A stretch of 51,606 bases of DNA from Mesostigma viride (lineage: Eukaryota; Streptophyta; Mesostigmatophyceae; Mesostigmatales; Mesostigmataceae), in assembly GCA_009746045.1 (NCBI GenBank), contig RPFO01001024.1, positions 1 through 51,606 on the forward strand. The letters are read 5' to 3'. The position numbers were made by a program, and so were the translations under genes. Each line of letters opens with the position of its first letter. Within the stretch, counting starts at the first letter, position 1. The notes under the pieces are model-generated. The model made no database searches and was not told the DNA's origin. It was given only the letters and a program-made list of their open reading frames with translations. Below, piece by piece: positions 40,321 through 50,739 of the stretch.

Positions 40321-40367
40321 TTTTTATATAATTTTTTATTTAATTTATATATACATATTCAGTGTGC

Positions 40368-40742
40368 TCCGGTCCGAGGATGCGGATGGCGCTGCCTTCT
40401 ATTCCCCCAACCACCGGCCTGACATCGTGGTGCTGGACTTTGAGGGGGGTGGCCGGCATCTGCTTATTGACGTTTCGGTGGCGCGGCCCTTGGCTCTTAG
40501 CCACGTGGCTGGGGCCTCCCTCACGGCAGGTTACACGGCGGACCGGGCGGAGCGGGCCAAGCTCGATCCTGGCCTACGGCGACGTCGGGCACCATCGTGT
40601 GGTGCCCTTTGTCCTGGAGGAGTTTGGGGCCATGGGGCCCCTGACCTCCGCCTTCTTCAAGGAGTGTTGCCGGCTCCGGGAGGACCGGCTGGACCTGGAG
40701 GGCCAGAGGGCCCCATGGTCGGCGCGGACCTGGACGTCATAT
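40368..40742 (+). mobile_element. LINE copy f, internal fragment truncated at both ends
   Basis: It runs from SEDADGAAFYS to ARTWTSY of the endonuclease region, plus strand, facing copy e. It stops at GACGTCATAT, short of the normal 3' end; unrelated sequence follows. A TCGATCC insertion near 40563 shifts the frame. Confidence 0.8.
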
Positions 40743-41159
40743 AAATCTATTGACCAACAAACAGGCCATGCACGGCCGGCGTACCCACGGTACGTGCCCA
40801 GCTCAATGCCGCATATTCCTGGCCAGATAAGCTAGTCGTACTTAGTACTTGCGTTTCATGCCGGCGTGCCAATCAGTATACTATATCAAAGAGACAACCA
40901 GCGAGTGCTATATGTTAACCTTATATACTACTGTTATTTTCATTAAGTACTGTATTTAGGAATAGTTGTCTCACTTAATAATAACACAGAGACCGACTGC
41001 ATTGGCCAGTCAGCTAGCCGGTTAAAATTGGCTCTTTTTGTTAAAAATTGTAAAATTGTCGGAGGGCGGGGGCCGAGATTAATTAAAACTGGTACCTTGG
41101 AATAAAATATATGAGGCATGCCTCTATATCGAGATATATAGTTGATTTGCGGACGTACG
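40743..41159. other. AT-rich non-coding stretch
   Basis: No gene or repeat relation recognised. Confidence 0.4.
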
Positions 41160-41800
41160 ATGGATAACAACAAGCTATGGGCATCACTATGGGCACTAAC
41201 TGTGCCGAGCTCCTTGCAAACCTCTATCTATACACTTATGAGCTTGCATTCATGGAGAATCTCATTGCCTCAAATGATGATGTTCTCATCAAGCGTTTTA
41301 TCCACACATGTCGATACATTGATGATGTCATTGCTTTTCACAACCCTGATTTCGCAACCCATTTGTATATATCACAGCTGGTCTGCCTGGCATCTACCCG
41401 CAAGCGTCCCTAACATTAAAGCTCACGTCAGAGGATACTAGTTGCAATTGCCTCGATCTTAACATTACCCATAACAAGAAGGGCTGGCGTGCGTACGGCT
41501 GTCTGTGATAAGCGCAAGGATCCTAAATATCAGAAAATTCCTTTTATTCGCTACCCCGATATTCACAGTCTCCTTGAAATCCCTTACAGCAAAATATGGT
41601 GTTGTTCTTAGTCAGTTGCATCGTTTTTCCCGTCTCTGTTCTTATCGTGTCGATTTCATCACGACTCTTGTTGAACTCCTGCATCGTTTGTTGGTCAAAG
41701 ACTATGACCGAAACATGTTATGCTACGTCAAATTAATCCGGTGTTTTTTGCAACGTCACCCATGTGTTACGTCCCTGCCCAGACACACCTAGCCTGAGCT
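41160..41800 (+). pseudogene. Second Penelope-like RT fragment (Chlamys family)
   Basis: MGTNCAELLANLYLYTYELA (motif B), CRYIDDVIAFHNPDF (catalytic DD) and the thumb LHRFSRLCSYRVDFITTL closely match 19400-18840 on the opposite strand. Frame changes occur near 41420 and 41580. No endonuclease part is present, so this is a 5'-truncated, dead copy. Confidence 0.8.
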
Positions 41801-42024
41801 ACGTAGCGAAAGACCCTTCTTGCCGGAATTAGGAATAATTCAAGATAGCCTAAAGTAGGTTGCGCTTCACGACGTGAGTCGTGAGATATCTGGCATCACG
41901 GCTTAATGCCAAGCTAATTAATTCACACTTATATTGGCTAGCAATACCAATTACAAATGGATAATGCCCCGGGCTCAATGTGTAGGCGTATTCGCACTTA
42001 TCATTCATTAAACCAAGAGGACGA
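41801..42024. other. Spacer beside gypsy 2 LTR
   Basis: No gene seen. It may hold the rest of the gypsy 2 LTR, but it does not match the other LTR. Confidence 0.3.
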
Positions 42025-42347
42025 GACTCTCGTCCTCGGACCAATTTAACCTAGGTTAGTTGCGGCGCAGATACACGCCAATTTCCCTAGAACAATCCGA
42101 GTCACTCATTCCACGTAGGATCCGGGCCGACATCGACCCTCAACTATAGGATCCACGCCTAGAACTACTGACGGACTCAGACTGGCGCGGCGCCACAGCG
42201 CCGGCCCCTAAAAGGACAACCTAGGACCAAAATAACTAGTCCAATGCACACAATAGCCAAGGTCCATAAAACCCAAGTCCAATAGACCAAACGGCCTTAG
42301 TAATTTATTCCATTGTTACGTCCGGCCAAAAGGGCAGGGACGTAACA
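42025..42347 (-). repeat. 3' LTR (part) of gypsy element 2
   Basis: On the minus strand it begins TGTTACGTCCCTG immediately after a polypurine tract. Its first 33 bases form a hairpin (TGTTACGTCC pairing GGACGTAACA). It shares ATGGAATAAATTA and later blocks with 18293-17868. The far end is not delimited. Confidence 0.7.
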
Positions 42348-42360
42348 CTCCTCCCCCCCC
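42348..42360 (-). other. Polypurine tract of gypsy element 2
   Basis: GGGGGGGGAGGAG on the minus strand lies directly before the LTR start TGTTACG. In LTR elements this primes plus-strand DNA synthesis. Confidence 0.75.
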
Positions 42361-42567
42361 ATGGGGGTCGGTAGTCCCTACCGTACAAGTTAGATTGGAA
42401 AAACAGCGCTACTATAAGAGTACTATGTCCCAACCTCGGTTCACCCGCAGGTTAGTAATGCCAGTTCCTCTAGAAGTTGATACACAGGACCAACTCTGAC
42501 GTAGTAGTACGACTCTGATGGTGACTGGATCAATCCGCTATCCGTCACGGAAACTATTCTAACCACT

Positions 42568-44166
42568 CTAGCGTCCGCCGCTAGTGGCACGTCGCTGCGA
42601 CAGGACTTCAGTGAGGGCCCTACGCCCCGCGTGGGTCATCTGTGAAGTCATCACCCCCGGGTGCGAACACAGGTCAATCTCAAAAGCCACTTGGTAGGGG
42701 GACACCTTCTGCCGACCCAGCCGGGACAGCTCCACCCACGACCCTCTGGGCCACAGAGACAGGAACCCAGCGAGGTACTGGGGATGGGTGAATAGGAGTG
42801 TCAGCGCTGACCGATCCACCACCCCGCAACGGTGCTCTCGAACAAAGTGCACCCCCATCAGGAAAACCTCCATACGCACGTGATCATTGTTGATCGACAC
42901 CGTCCGGGTCCCTACAATATCGGGCGCCACCAGATTAAGAAAGACACTCCCCTCCGCTGGAGCCACCTTGGGAGGCGTCACCACGTGCCCCACCCCGTCG
43001 ACCTGATACTTCCAATCCCACCAGTCTTCGGACCCAAACCGCACAGTATGCCCCACCGCAGCGAGGAAACGAGGGTCGTCGGGTTGCGGCAGAGGCAGGG
43101 GGACCTGGGGCAGAAAGGTGATCTCTACCTGTTCCCAGTAAGCCCCGCGATCCACAGCGAACCAAGGACCCGCTCGAAACACCAGAGGAGCAGGTAGGTG
43201 CGTACCCGGGGGAACCTGAAAAGCCGGAGGTCCCTCGAATGTCACACAAAGCTTCTCCGTGCGCGGTCCTGGCCCACCATGTATCACCACTCTGCCCGGT
43301 ACCGGCCGTATGAAATCCCCCAATGACCACTCCTCGTGGGATGACCCAGGAGCTCTGGAAGCCGCATCATAGCCCACTGAGGTGGCCGCAGACTGATCGC
43401 CTTGACGACCGTGCTGGCCCATCAGGCGCTGTATCAGGTCCTGTCCTGATTGTACCGCAGCTACGAGCGCTTCCAAGCGCATCACGGGCTCCGCTGGTAC
43501 CAGAATGTCCGTTCCGCTGGGGCCCTCTGCGGCCCGAGGTCGCGTCTCTGCCATGGTGTGTAGGAGCGGTTCCTCCGCGGAAAGGTGAGAGGGTCGACCC
43601 GACGAAGTGGGCCGGATATGTCCCTCCGCAGGACGTGGCATTGATGAGCCGGCTGGTGCAGGTCGGGGACGTGGTTCCAGGGAGACTAGGAAGGTTGGCT
43701 CCGGTGGTTCCAAGGAGACAAGGAAGGTAGGCTCCTCTTGGCCCGCATCCGTCGGAGGGCCAAAGGGGGCCACAACCGGGGGCTCGCCCCCGGCCAGCTG
43801 TTCTGTCCTAGCCGGCGCAGCTCCCGTCGTATCCGACCGCGGTCGCCGGGACTCTCGCTCCAATTCCACCGCCGACCCCCACGTGCGCTCCCAGTGAGGA
43901 TCAGCCGGGCGCCGGGGTGGTGGTGACGCTCGGCGAGCAGGGCGTACCTCCGTTCCCGAGTCCGAACGGGAACGCGAGCGCGATGACGGTGAGGGCGAGC
44001 GCCGACGCGCAGGCCGGTTTGGAGCACGCCGAGAGTCTGGTTGGCTGTCTCCGCCCCAACCCATGGACCGCGGGCGAGACCCTCGCCCCGAGGGGCGCCC
44101 CCAGCCCAACGCCGGCGGTGGCGCCTCGAAACGCGTCACAGGACGATGTCCGGCGCCGCTCTCCAA
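42568..44166 (-). CDS. Accessory ORF B of gypsy element 2, unknown function
   Basis: The 532-codon frame opens with TTG; the first ATG is at 44064 (499 residues). It overlaps the end of ORF A by 31 bp, so it may be reached by frameshift. The N-terminal third is Arg/Ser/Pro-rich (RRRSPSPSSRSRSRSDSG), like an SR-type tail. A repeat EPTFLVSLEP occurs twice. The C-terminal half looks globular (HTVRFGSEDWWDWKYQVDG; VRMEVFLMGVHFVREHRCG). No signal peptide or membrane segment is seen. It occupies the env position. Function not recognised. Confidence 0.55.
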   Translation of the reverse strand: MESGAGHRPVTRFEAPPPALGWGRPSGRGSRPRSMGWGGDSQPDSRRAPNRPARRRSPSPSSRSRSRSDSGTEVRPARRASPPPRRPADPHWERTWGSAVELERESRRPRSDTTGAAPARTEQLAGGEPPVVAPFGPPTDAGQEEPTFLVSLEPPEPTFLVSLEPRPRPAPAGSSMPRPAEGHIRPTSSGRPSHLSAEEPLLHTMAETRPRAAEGPSGTDILVPAEPVMRLEALVAAVQSGQDLIQRLMGQHGRQGDQSAATSVGYDAASRAPGSSHEEWSLGDFIRPVPGRVVIHGGPGPRTEKLCVTFEGPPAFQVPPGTHLPAPLVFRAGPWFAVDRGAYWEQVEITFLPQVPLPLPQPDDPRFLAAVGHTVRFGSEDWWDWKYQVDGVGHVVTPPKVAPAEGSVFLNLVAPDIVGTRTVSINNDHVRMEVFLMGVHFVREHRCGVVDRSALTLLFTHPQYLAGFLSLWPRGSWVELSRLGRQKVSPYQVAFEIDLCSHPGVMTSQMTHAGRRALTEVLSQRRATSGGR

Positions 44167-45203
44167 GGAGCCCCCAGAGGTGGATCCCTTGGAGGAGGAC
44201 GAGGAAGAGAGCGGGGAGGGTAGTCATCAGAATCGGAGTCGTCACCCTCGCTCCCATCATCCTGGTCCTCGTCGTCCATCGCCACGATGCGATCCAGGGC
44301 CTCCCGTAACGAGTATTGACCCGCGCGCATACACTTCTCGCCCCGCAACGCCCCTTCCAACGGGAGGTATCGAGGAAAGTAGTTCTCCAGATGCTTCCGC
44401 ACCTCGGGTGGAATCAGGAGGAGCAACAGCCGTGGAAATACCAGACCTGCATCCAGCGTGTTCACGCACGCATGACACAGGCACTCCCGCTCATGGGTTT
44501 CCCAGTCGATACCGACCACCACGCCGTCGCGCTCGGCAGTGCGGGTCTCGATCTTGAACCCAACATTTCTTCGCACGAACCAACGAAAATCCTCCAGCTT
44601 AGCGGGGCCGACATGCGCCAGAATGGAATCAGCGCGGAGATGTGACGGCATCTGGTTACGGCGCCGACGACGCCGCTCCACCAAGTCGCCCTCCCGACCA
44701 TAGTCGCGCAAGAACACTCGGGGGTTAAATGTCTCCTCATTCAGCTCCTTCACTAGCTCCCTCGTGCGCGCGTCCGGTGCTCCGGGTCTGGACGACGTCT
44801 CGTGCCGGCCGCCACCGCCCGAGCCCCCGGCCCTTGAAGCACCCCTTCGGACTGCAGGCTCTCCGCGAGCTGTCTGCATCCTGTCAACCTGTTCTGGTAG
44901 AGGGGCCTCCGGGTAATCTGTCGTGTCCATATCCACCAGATCTTCCTCACTCGACTCCCCGTCTACTACCCGGATCCCTGCCTCTACGGCCTCCGCGGCG
45001 CTGGCGGAAGTCTGGCCCCTGGGAAGCGCCTCCGCGGCGTCCCCCTGCACGGCCCACACACCACAAGCCAAGGCGTTAGTCGGCGTGTACCTAGTACCCG
45101 GCTCACACCTCACTCTCACCCTACACCGTACACCGTGATACCGCCTGTGGCCTATTAATGCAATTGGTGTGTCTTCTTGTATGCTTCCAATAAGCGGGCG
45201 CAA
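44136..45203 (-). CDS. Accessory ORF A of gypsy element 2, unknown function
   Basis: The frame begins with TTG within the integrase end (overlap 45155-45203); the first ATG is at 44930, giving about 265 residues. It has an acidic N-terminus (GESSEEDLVDMD), a basic patch (ERRRRRRNQ), a middle domain (KLEDFRWFVRRNVGF; ECLCHACVNTLDAG), LLLLLIPPEVRKHLENYF and a very acidic tail (DDEDQDDGSEGDDSDSDD). No known fold was recognised. It shares the env position with ORF B. Confidence 0.5.
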   Translation of the reverse strand: MRPLIGSIQEDTPIALIGHRRYHGVRCRVRVRCEPGTRYTPTNALACGVWAVQGDAAEALPRGQTSASAAEAVEAGIRVVDGESSEEDLVDMDTTDYPEAPLPEQVDRMQTARGEPAVRRGASRAGGSGGGGRHETSSRPGAPDARTRELVKELNEETFNPRVFLRDYGREGDLVERRRRRRNQMPSHLRADSILAHVGPAKLEDFRWFVRRNVGFKIETRTAERDGVVVGIDWETHERECLCHACVNTLDAGLVFPRLLLLLIPPEVRKHLENYFPRYLPLEGALRGEKCMRAGQYSLREALDRIVAMDDEDQDDGSEGDDSDSDDYPPRSLPRPPPRDPPLGAPWRAAPDIVL

Positions 45204-46656
45204 CCCGCTAACTCAGTAGGGGTGCGCCAGGAGTCCTCCGACTCATGCTGCGCGAATCGCCATCGCACACGGTACTGTCGCTGGGTCCCCCGACCTCGTT
45301 TGACATCTCGGTGTCCCACGATCGCAGCCACCTCATCCTCCTGTTCCCCTGTGTCCGGATTGAACTCCAACGGGGCCGGGGGATTGACCCTACCCTGAAT
45401 GGTGTTCTGGTGGTACAACTTGAGCTGGTCACGATGGAAACGGTTGGACGTGAGGTTCCATGACACCGGGACGTCCACCTGGAACATGACGTCGTCAAAC
45501 TTGGTGAGAACCTTGTAGGGGCCCAGGAACATGGGACGAAGCTTAGTCTTCAGCTCCTTCTCCACCTTGTGTGAGAATCGTCCGATCTGTGGGCCCTCCA
45601 CCAGGACCCAATCGCCCACCTCAATGGACGGCGCCCGGTTATCCCGCTTGCCGGCTGTCCTCTCCAGATACCGCTCGGTCGCGGCGCGGTAGCCCTGGAC
45701 TGCACTGTTATGAGCCTGGTGCATCCGCTGCAGCAAGCGATCAACCCCCTGGCGTGTGTCCAGCTTGACCTGATCCTCCCCAGTCCGGGGCTCATAAGCA
45801 AGTCGAGGCGTGAGAGGGTGCCTGCCAGAGTTGAGGAAAAAGGGGGTAAATCCGTGGGCGGCCTGGGGGCATTGTTCAGGGAGAACTCCACCAAGCCCAG
45901 AAGTTCCTCCCAATTGCTGCCCACCGCGTCGGTGTAGTGTCGCATGGTCTCCTGCACTGTGCGGTTCAACCGCTCCACCAGATGTGACGACGAACTGTGG
46001 TAGGCCGTGCCCAGCGACACCTTGGTGCCCAGCCGTTCGAAAAACTCCTGCCAGAATTTGGCCGTGAAGAGCTTGTCGCGGTCGGAGATGAACTGTCGGC
46101 TGAGCCCGTGGAACCGGAACACGTGCGTCAGGTATATCTTGGCGCACTCCTCCGCAGTGAGGTCGGCCGGACACGGGGCCAAGTGACACATGCGCGTCAG
46201 GCGGTCCACGAACACCAGGACCATGCTGTTGCCGCTCTTCGCCTTCTTGAACGGGCCGATGAAGTCCATCATGATAGAATCCCAAGGACCCATCGGATCA
46301 GGTAACGTCTTGGGGACGGCTTGCGAGCCCGTGTTCCTGGACTTCATGATCTGGCACGAGGGGCACTGGCGCACATATGTCTCAATATACTCCTTCATCC
46401 CTGGCCAGTAGAAATGTTTGCGGGCCCGAGGATAAAGACGGTGGCTTCCTTGATGTCCGCCTAGAAGCGAATCGTGGAGCTCGTGAAGCAAGGCGGCTCT
46501 ACAAAGCTCCGGGACATACAGCCGCCATTCCTCCGGCTGGATACTCACGAACAGGCGTCCATCCTGGAACTTGCAAGGGTAGGCACCCATCTGCTGGGGA
46601 TGCGCCCGGATGGCTTCAAGCGCCGCTTCCTCCGTGACCGTGAAACGACTGATCAT
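45155..46656 (-). pseudogene. Integrase with chromodomain, gypsy element 2
   Basis: Two overlapping frames make the domain. 46656-45870 has the HHCC zinc domain (LLGGHQG ... CPSCQ) and a DD-E core (MMDFIGPF; FISDRDKLF; SSSHLVERLNR). 45876-45155 has the GPY-like part (LRPMFLGPYKVL) and a chromodomain (VAAIVGHRDVKRGRG...YRVRW), ending QLH. A one-base change near 45870 separates them, within FSLNN. The intact zinc domain here shows what gypsy element 1 lost at its palindrome. Confidence 0.8.
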
Positions 46657-47660
46657 CGTCTCCAGGTCCGACGTGACTGTGAACGCGTCCGCGGCCGGTC
46701 TGTCTCCGCACTCGCCTGGTTGACGAATTCGGAGAAGACTGTGGGCGGGCCGATCGGCTGAAGCTGAAAAATTCCCTGGGGCGGCACCACATGGCTAAGG
46801 GGCATGCGCATATGCGATCCCTCCCCCTCCCCGGGGGCGTCCACGTCCTCGTGGGCACTCGTCTCCTCCAAGAGAGGTGACAAGTCATCGCTGGTGGTGT
46901 GTCCCAGATGAAACAGGTGGCGGGCCCGGGGAGACCGTGGCTCCGCGCCGTAGGCGGTCCCCGGGGCGGCCACTGGTACGCAAGTGGTATGAAGCACATC
47001 CATGTCCTCGTAGAACCAATAGTCCGCCCGTCGCGAAAGGGCGTCTGGCACCACGTTGTCCGCGCCCTTGACGTATTGGATCTTGAATGGCGCAAACTGT
47101 GACAAGTACTCCATCCACCGCGCTTGGCGGGGCGTCAGGTTGGGCTGCACCAGGAGGTGGGTGAGCGGCCGGTGGTCGGTGTGGATCACCAGGCGGTGGG
47201 GGTCGAGATCCCCCTGCTCACTAATGGCCACCGAAAACTGGGCCCCCAGAAGATGGTGACGCCACGTGTGGCAGCTGTAGACTACTGCCAGAAGCTCCTG
47301 CTGATGCACTGGGTAATTCCGCTCCGCCGGAATCATTGTGCGTGAGATATACTCGATGGGCTGAAGACCCTTGCCTTGGTCCTGCAAGAGGACACCCCCG
47401 ATGGCCACCTTGCTGGCGTCCGTAGCCACGACGAAAGGAAGGGCCGGGTCCGGCAGGATAAGGACTGGTGCTGTGGTGAGGTGGCGCTTAAGCGCCTCAA
47501 AAGCCTGTTGGCACTGCTCAGCCCAGAGGAACGGGGTACCCTTCTTGAGAAGAGCGTTGATCGGGGCGGCGATGGTGGCAAACCGCGGGATGAACCGTCG
47601 GTAGTAAGATGCCAATCCCAGGAAGCTGCGCACCCCTTCACGTCCGTAGGGACAGGCCAT
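46653..47660 (-). pseudogene. RT connection and RNase H, gypsy element 2
   Basis: GVRSFLGLASYYRRFIPRF, FVVATDASKVAIGG, QQELLAVVYSC, VIHTDHRPL and VKGADNVVPDALSRR mark RNase H. A variable Pro/Glu region follows before the integrase frame. Upstream codons in the same frame (47810-47660) are out of register with RT. Confidence 0.8.
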
Positions 47661-48274
47661 TGCTGGACGGACTCGATCTTCTCGGGTCGGTCGCGATGCC
47701 GTCTGCGGACAAGGTATGGCCCAGAAACGGCACGCAGCGGCCGGCGCGCACCTTGGCTTTCCGCGCCGAAAGGTGCTCATCCTCCATGATCTGCAGCACG
47801 GCGTCCACATCCTCTAGGTGCTCCTCGAACGTCTTGGAGTACACCAGGATGTCGTCCAGATACGCCAGCGCGCACGTGCGCTTGTAGGTCCAGGGCGGGC
47901 GCCCCCTTCTGCGGGTCCGCCAGGTCCTGGGAGACCTGCGGCAAGTGGGCTGTGCCCATCACCGGACGGAGGATATCATTCATCAGCATCTGGAAGGACG
48001 CCGGCGAATTGCACAGCCCCATTGCCGCCACCCGAAACTGATAGTGACCGAAGGGCGTAGCGAACGCGGTCTTGTGGCAGTCTTCTGGCGCGATGCGCAG
48101 CTGCCAAAACCCGTCCGCACAGTCGATGACGGTGAAACACGTGGCCCCCTGGACACGGTTGAAGATGTCGTCGATCCGCGGTAGAGGATACCGGGACTTG
48201 ACGGTGATGGCGTTCAGCTTCCGGTAATCCGTCACCAGACGCCACTTGCCTCCTGGCTTGGGAACGAGCAGCAC
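47638..48274 (-). pseudogene. Reverse transcriptase core, gypsy element 2
   Basis: LVTDYRKLNAITVKSRYPLP, CFTVIDCADGFWQLRI (catalytic Asp) and TPFGHYQFRVAAMGLCNSP lie in the 48274-47777 frame. The catalytic segment LAYLDDILVYSKTFEEHLED continues in the 47844-47638 frame, so a shift lies near 47900. Another shift near 48270 separates it from the protease frame. Confidence 0.8.
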
Positions 48275-49650
48275 GCCCGCTGAGAAGGGGCTGTTGCTGG
48301 GTTCAATGAGCCCGCGTCGAGCAGTGAAATGAGGATCTTCTTGAGCTCCACCAGCTCGACTGGGCCCATGCGGTACATGGGAGACACGGTAGGACCGGAA
48401 CCCTCCTGGAGCTGGACACGGTGCAACACCGATCGATTGGGAGGGAACTGGGGGGTGCGATCCGCAAAAAGGGTAGTGCGCTTCTCCAGGACGGCATTGA
48501 ACCGCGCCAGCTCATCCGGTGTGAATCCGGCACCAATCTCGTTAAGCAGAGCCTGAGTGCTATCCAGGTCTATGCGATACATCGCGTACTCCTTGCCCTT
48601 CCGAAGCTGGCGCGCCAGCGTCTTGCTACTCATCAGGATCTGGGACGCTGGTCGAGGCCCGTCCGCCGAGCGCTCGTGTGTAATGTTATGGACCTCCGCG
48701 GCCTGTGCCCTATACTCGCTGTCAGGGCACCAGAATGAACCATCAGGAAACCAAACTACCCGCCGGCGCACACTGATGTCCACATCCTGCTTGTCCAGCC
48801 AGTCCACTCCAATGATGATGTCGGCAGCGCCCAGCGGCGCAATAGTCGCCACCAGGTCCACCGGCGTGCCCTGCAGCACACCCTTGATGTCTGCTAGGCC
48901 CGGCGATTGGTGTCGCCGACCGTCTGAGTAGGTGACATAGACTGCCGTGGTGTGAGGCCGGGGTACCAGGCCCAGCCGACGCACCAGGGCCTCGTTGATG
49001 AAGGACGTGGAGGCGCCGGTGTCGACCAGGAACTTCACGTCCATGATCGTTTTCTCCTTCAAATACGGATCAAGGACGGTGGGAGGGACCAATAACCCTC
49101 CGCTGAAAAGAAACAGATGCCGCGAATCTCCTTGAGATGCACGCGCCGCCGGTTGGGAGGACGCGTCTGCGGCCACGTTATTGACGTCTACCTCTACTCT
49201 AGTTGACTCCGCGTCTGGGCTACCATCTGATTTTTCTATCCTATCCCCTACCCCGGGACCCAAGCCCATGGGCAGGGCTACTACTCCCGAGGAGCGGTGG
49301 GACGGGAGGCCGCCTCGCCCGACCACCCGCCCTCTTCCCCCCCTCCTCCTCTTCGTCAGCCCCCTCCTCGTCGTCATACTCGTAGCCAGCCACTGCCTGC
49401 GTTTGGCCGGAAGAGGAGGACTGTCGCCGCGCCTCCATCTCGTTGACCGCACGCAACACACCCTTGGTAGAGCTGGTCGCGGGTGGTCGCGGCTGCTGGT
49501 ACTGCGTCGGGACCTGTCTGGCGTGCTGCAGGCGAGCCGCACGCTCACCCGCGTTGCGGGGTCGGTCCCGAGGACCGGAGGAGTCGGGGCGGCTGCCGAA
49601 GGCCGGGCCGGAGAAACCGGAACACTGGGTGTCCCAGTTAGGAAATGAGA
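48232..49650 (-). CDS. Gag tail and protease with RT N-terminus, gypsy element 2
   Basis: FLVDTGASTSFINEALVRRLG carries the DTGA active site (about 49010-49035), and ADIIIGVDWLDKQDV is the second protease segment. The frame continues into the RT N-terminus (YRMGPVELVELKKILISLLDAG). Upstream residues are Arg/Ser/Pro-rich, possibly gag tail; a second frame (49459-49241) with acidic DDEEGADEEEEGG may be the true gag end. No zinc knuckle or capsid lies upstream, so the element is 5'-truncated near 49650. Confidence 0.75.
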   Translation of the reverse strand, partial: SHFLTGTPSVPVSPARPSAAAPTPPVLGTDPATRVSVRLACSTPDRSRRSTSSRDHPRPALPRVCCVRSTRWRRGDSPPLPAKRRQWLATSMTTRRGLTKRRRGGRGRVVGRGGLPSHRSSGVVALPMGLGPGVGDRIEKSDGSPDAESTRVEVDVNNVAADASSQPAARASQGDSRHLFLFSGGLLVPPTVLDPYLKEKTIMDVKFLVDTGASTSFINEALVRRLGLVPRPHTTAVYVTYSDGRRHQSPGLADIKGVLQGTPVDLVATIAPLGAADIIIGVDWLDKQDVDISVRRRVVWFPDGSFWCPDSEYRAQAAEVHNITHERSADGPRPASQILMSSKTLARQLRKGKEYAMYRIDLDSTQALLNEIGAGFTPDELARFNAVLEKRTTLFADRTPQFPPNRSVLHRVQLQEGSGPTVSPMYRMGPVELVELKKILISLLDAGSLNPATAPSQRACCSFPSQEASGVW

Positions 49651-49699
49651 AATGAACGACGTGGTATATTGCTTGAGAACACTGTGTGCTGAGAGCAAT

Positions 49700-50144
49700 G
49701 AATTGCTTGGTTCATTAGAAAATACACTAGGAGTTAATTTGAAGCCCCCGTAACCTGTCCGGTAACTTCGACCCCCGTAACCTGCCCGGTAACTTCGACG
49801 GGCCAGGTTACGGGTCCGTATTCGTTGGCGGTTTGGGTTACCGGACCGGTTACGGTACCATTCGGAATATTGGCCCCGAGATTCGGTACGGCCCAGTAAC
49901 TGAGCCGGTTATGTTTACGGGGCGTCGGTGAACGGCTTCGGTTCAGGTTACGTTGGGGTATACGGGACGGGTCAGGTAGTGGTTACGGCGCCATAGCTGC
50001 CCCATATAGGTACTGGGGTGGTTACGGAGCCGTTATCGTTAACTGGATCGTAAACCGCGACATAGCTGGCTAGCTACGCATGCACTCTGTGGAAGACGTA
50101 GAAGACGCGTTAATTGACGAAGAGTGAGTACAAGACTAAGGCAG
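49700..50144. other. Non-coding block rich in GTTAC/GTAAC motifs
   Basis: About a dozen GTTAC or GTAAC pentamers, many as CCGGTAAC or GGTTACSG in both orientations, lie between 49748 and 50055, including a tandem pair CCCCGTAACCTG.CCGGTAACTTCGAC at 49746-49799. No gene is seen. Confidence 0.6.
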
Positions 50145-50404
50145 TTATGTTGCTGGCCTCTGCACTGACCCTCCCGCTACATTTTTGGTAATGTTGCTGC
50201 TTGGTTGGCTTTCCTTTGACGTGCATATCGTCCAATTCTGTGATGCAGTTTGAACGCCTAAGCAGCCACATCTATATCTGGAGCAAGGCATGAACGGCAG
50301 CAGAAAAGAGAGAGGAAGAGAGGGAAAGAGAGGCTGCGGAGAAGCGCGAGGAACAGCTAAGATGCAAGAGGCAACGGGTGGAGGAACATGGCAACGAAGC
50401 CAGC

Positions 50405-50734
50405 GGTAGTGGGAGCTGCGAGCAAGCACGTCAACTGCGGTGGATGCACACGTGGGGGAGGCACATGCGGGGCAAGCATGTGTAGGCCTGCAAATCGTGC
50501 CAGGGCCCACCGTGATTGCAATTGCCGAGTTCCTGCTGAAGCGAGCACTGGCCTCCTTTCCGCAGTTGGCAGCCAAGGACGCGACAATCACGCTTGTGGA
50601 GAGTTTTGTGTAAGGAAGAACCTGGACTCGGCATCGGGCAGTCCAGCGGGGACCTGCTGAACACACAGCCTGTGCCCTTGCGAATGCCGCGCTGCAGTTG
50701 GTCTCCAACTCCGTCCATCCATGTTGATGGCAAG
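50405..50734 (+). CDS. Possible exons of an unrecognised host gene
   Basis: One plus-strand frame ending at 50613 reads protein-like (IVPGPTVIAIAEFLLKRALA; FPQLAAKDATITLVESFV). At 50610 there is a donor-like GTAAGG; an acceptor-like ACACAG ends at 50668; the next open segment ends at GGCAAG before GTTAGT (50735). A second frame (50298-50480) encodes a charged Glu/Arg/Lys run that could form a coiled coil. No domain recognised; the exon model is tentative. Confidence 0.25.
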
Positions 50735-50739
50735 GTTAG

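Larger units (their letters stand above)
42025..49650 (-). mobile_element. Ty3/gypsy chromovirus-type retrotransposon 2, 5'-truncated
   Basis: From about 49650 down: gag tail, protease, RT, RNase H, integrase with chromodomain, two extra ORFs, polypurine tract and LTR. It lacks the capsid part of gag and a 5' LTR. Pol is interrupted by about five frame changes. Protein sequence is close to gypsy element 1, but codon third positions are much GC-richer. Confidence 0.8.
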
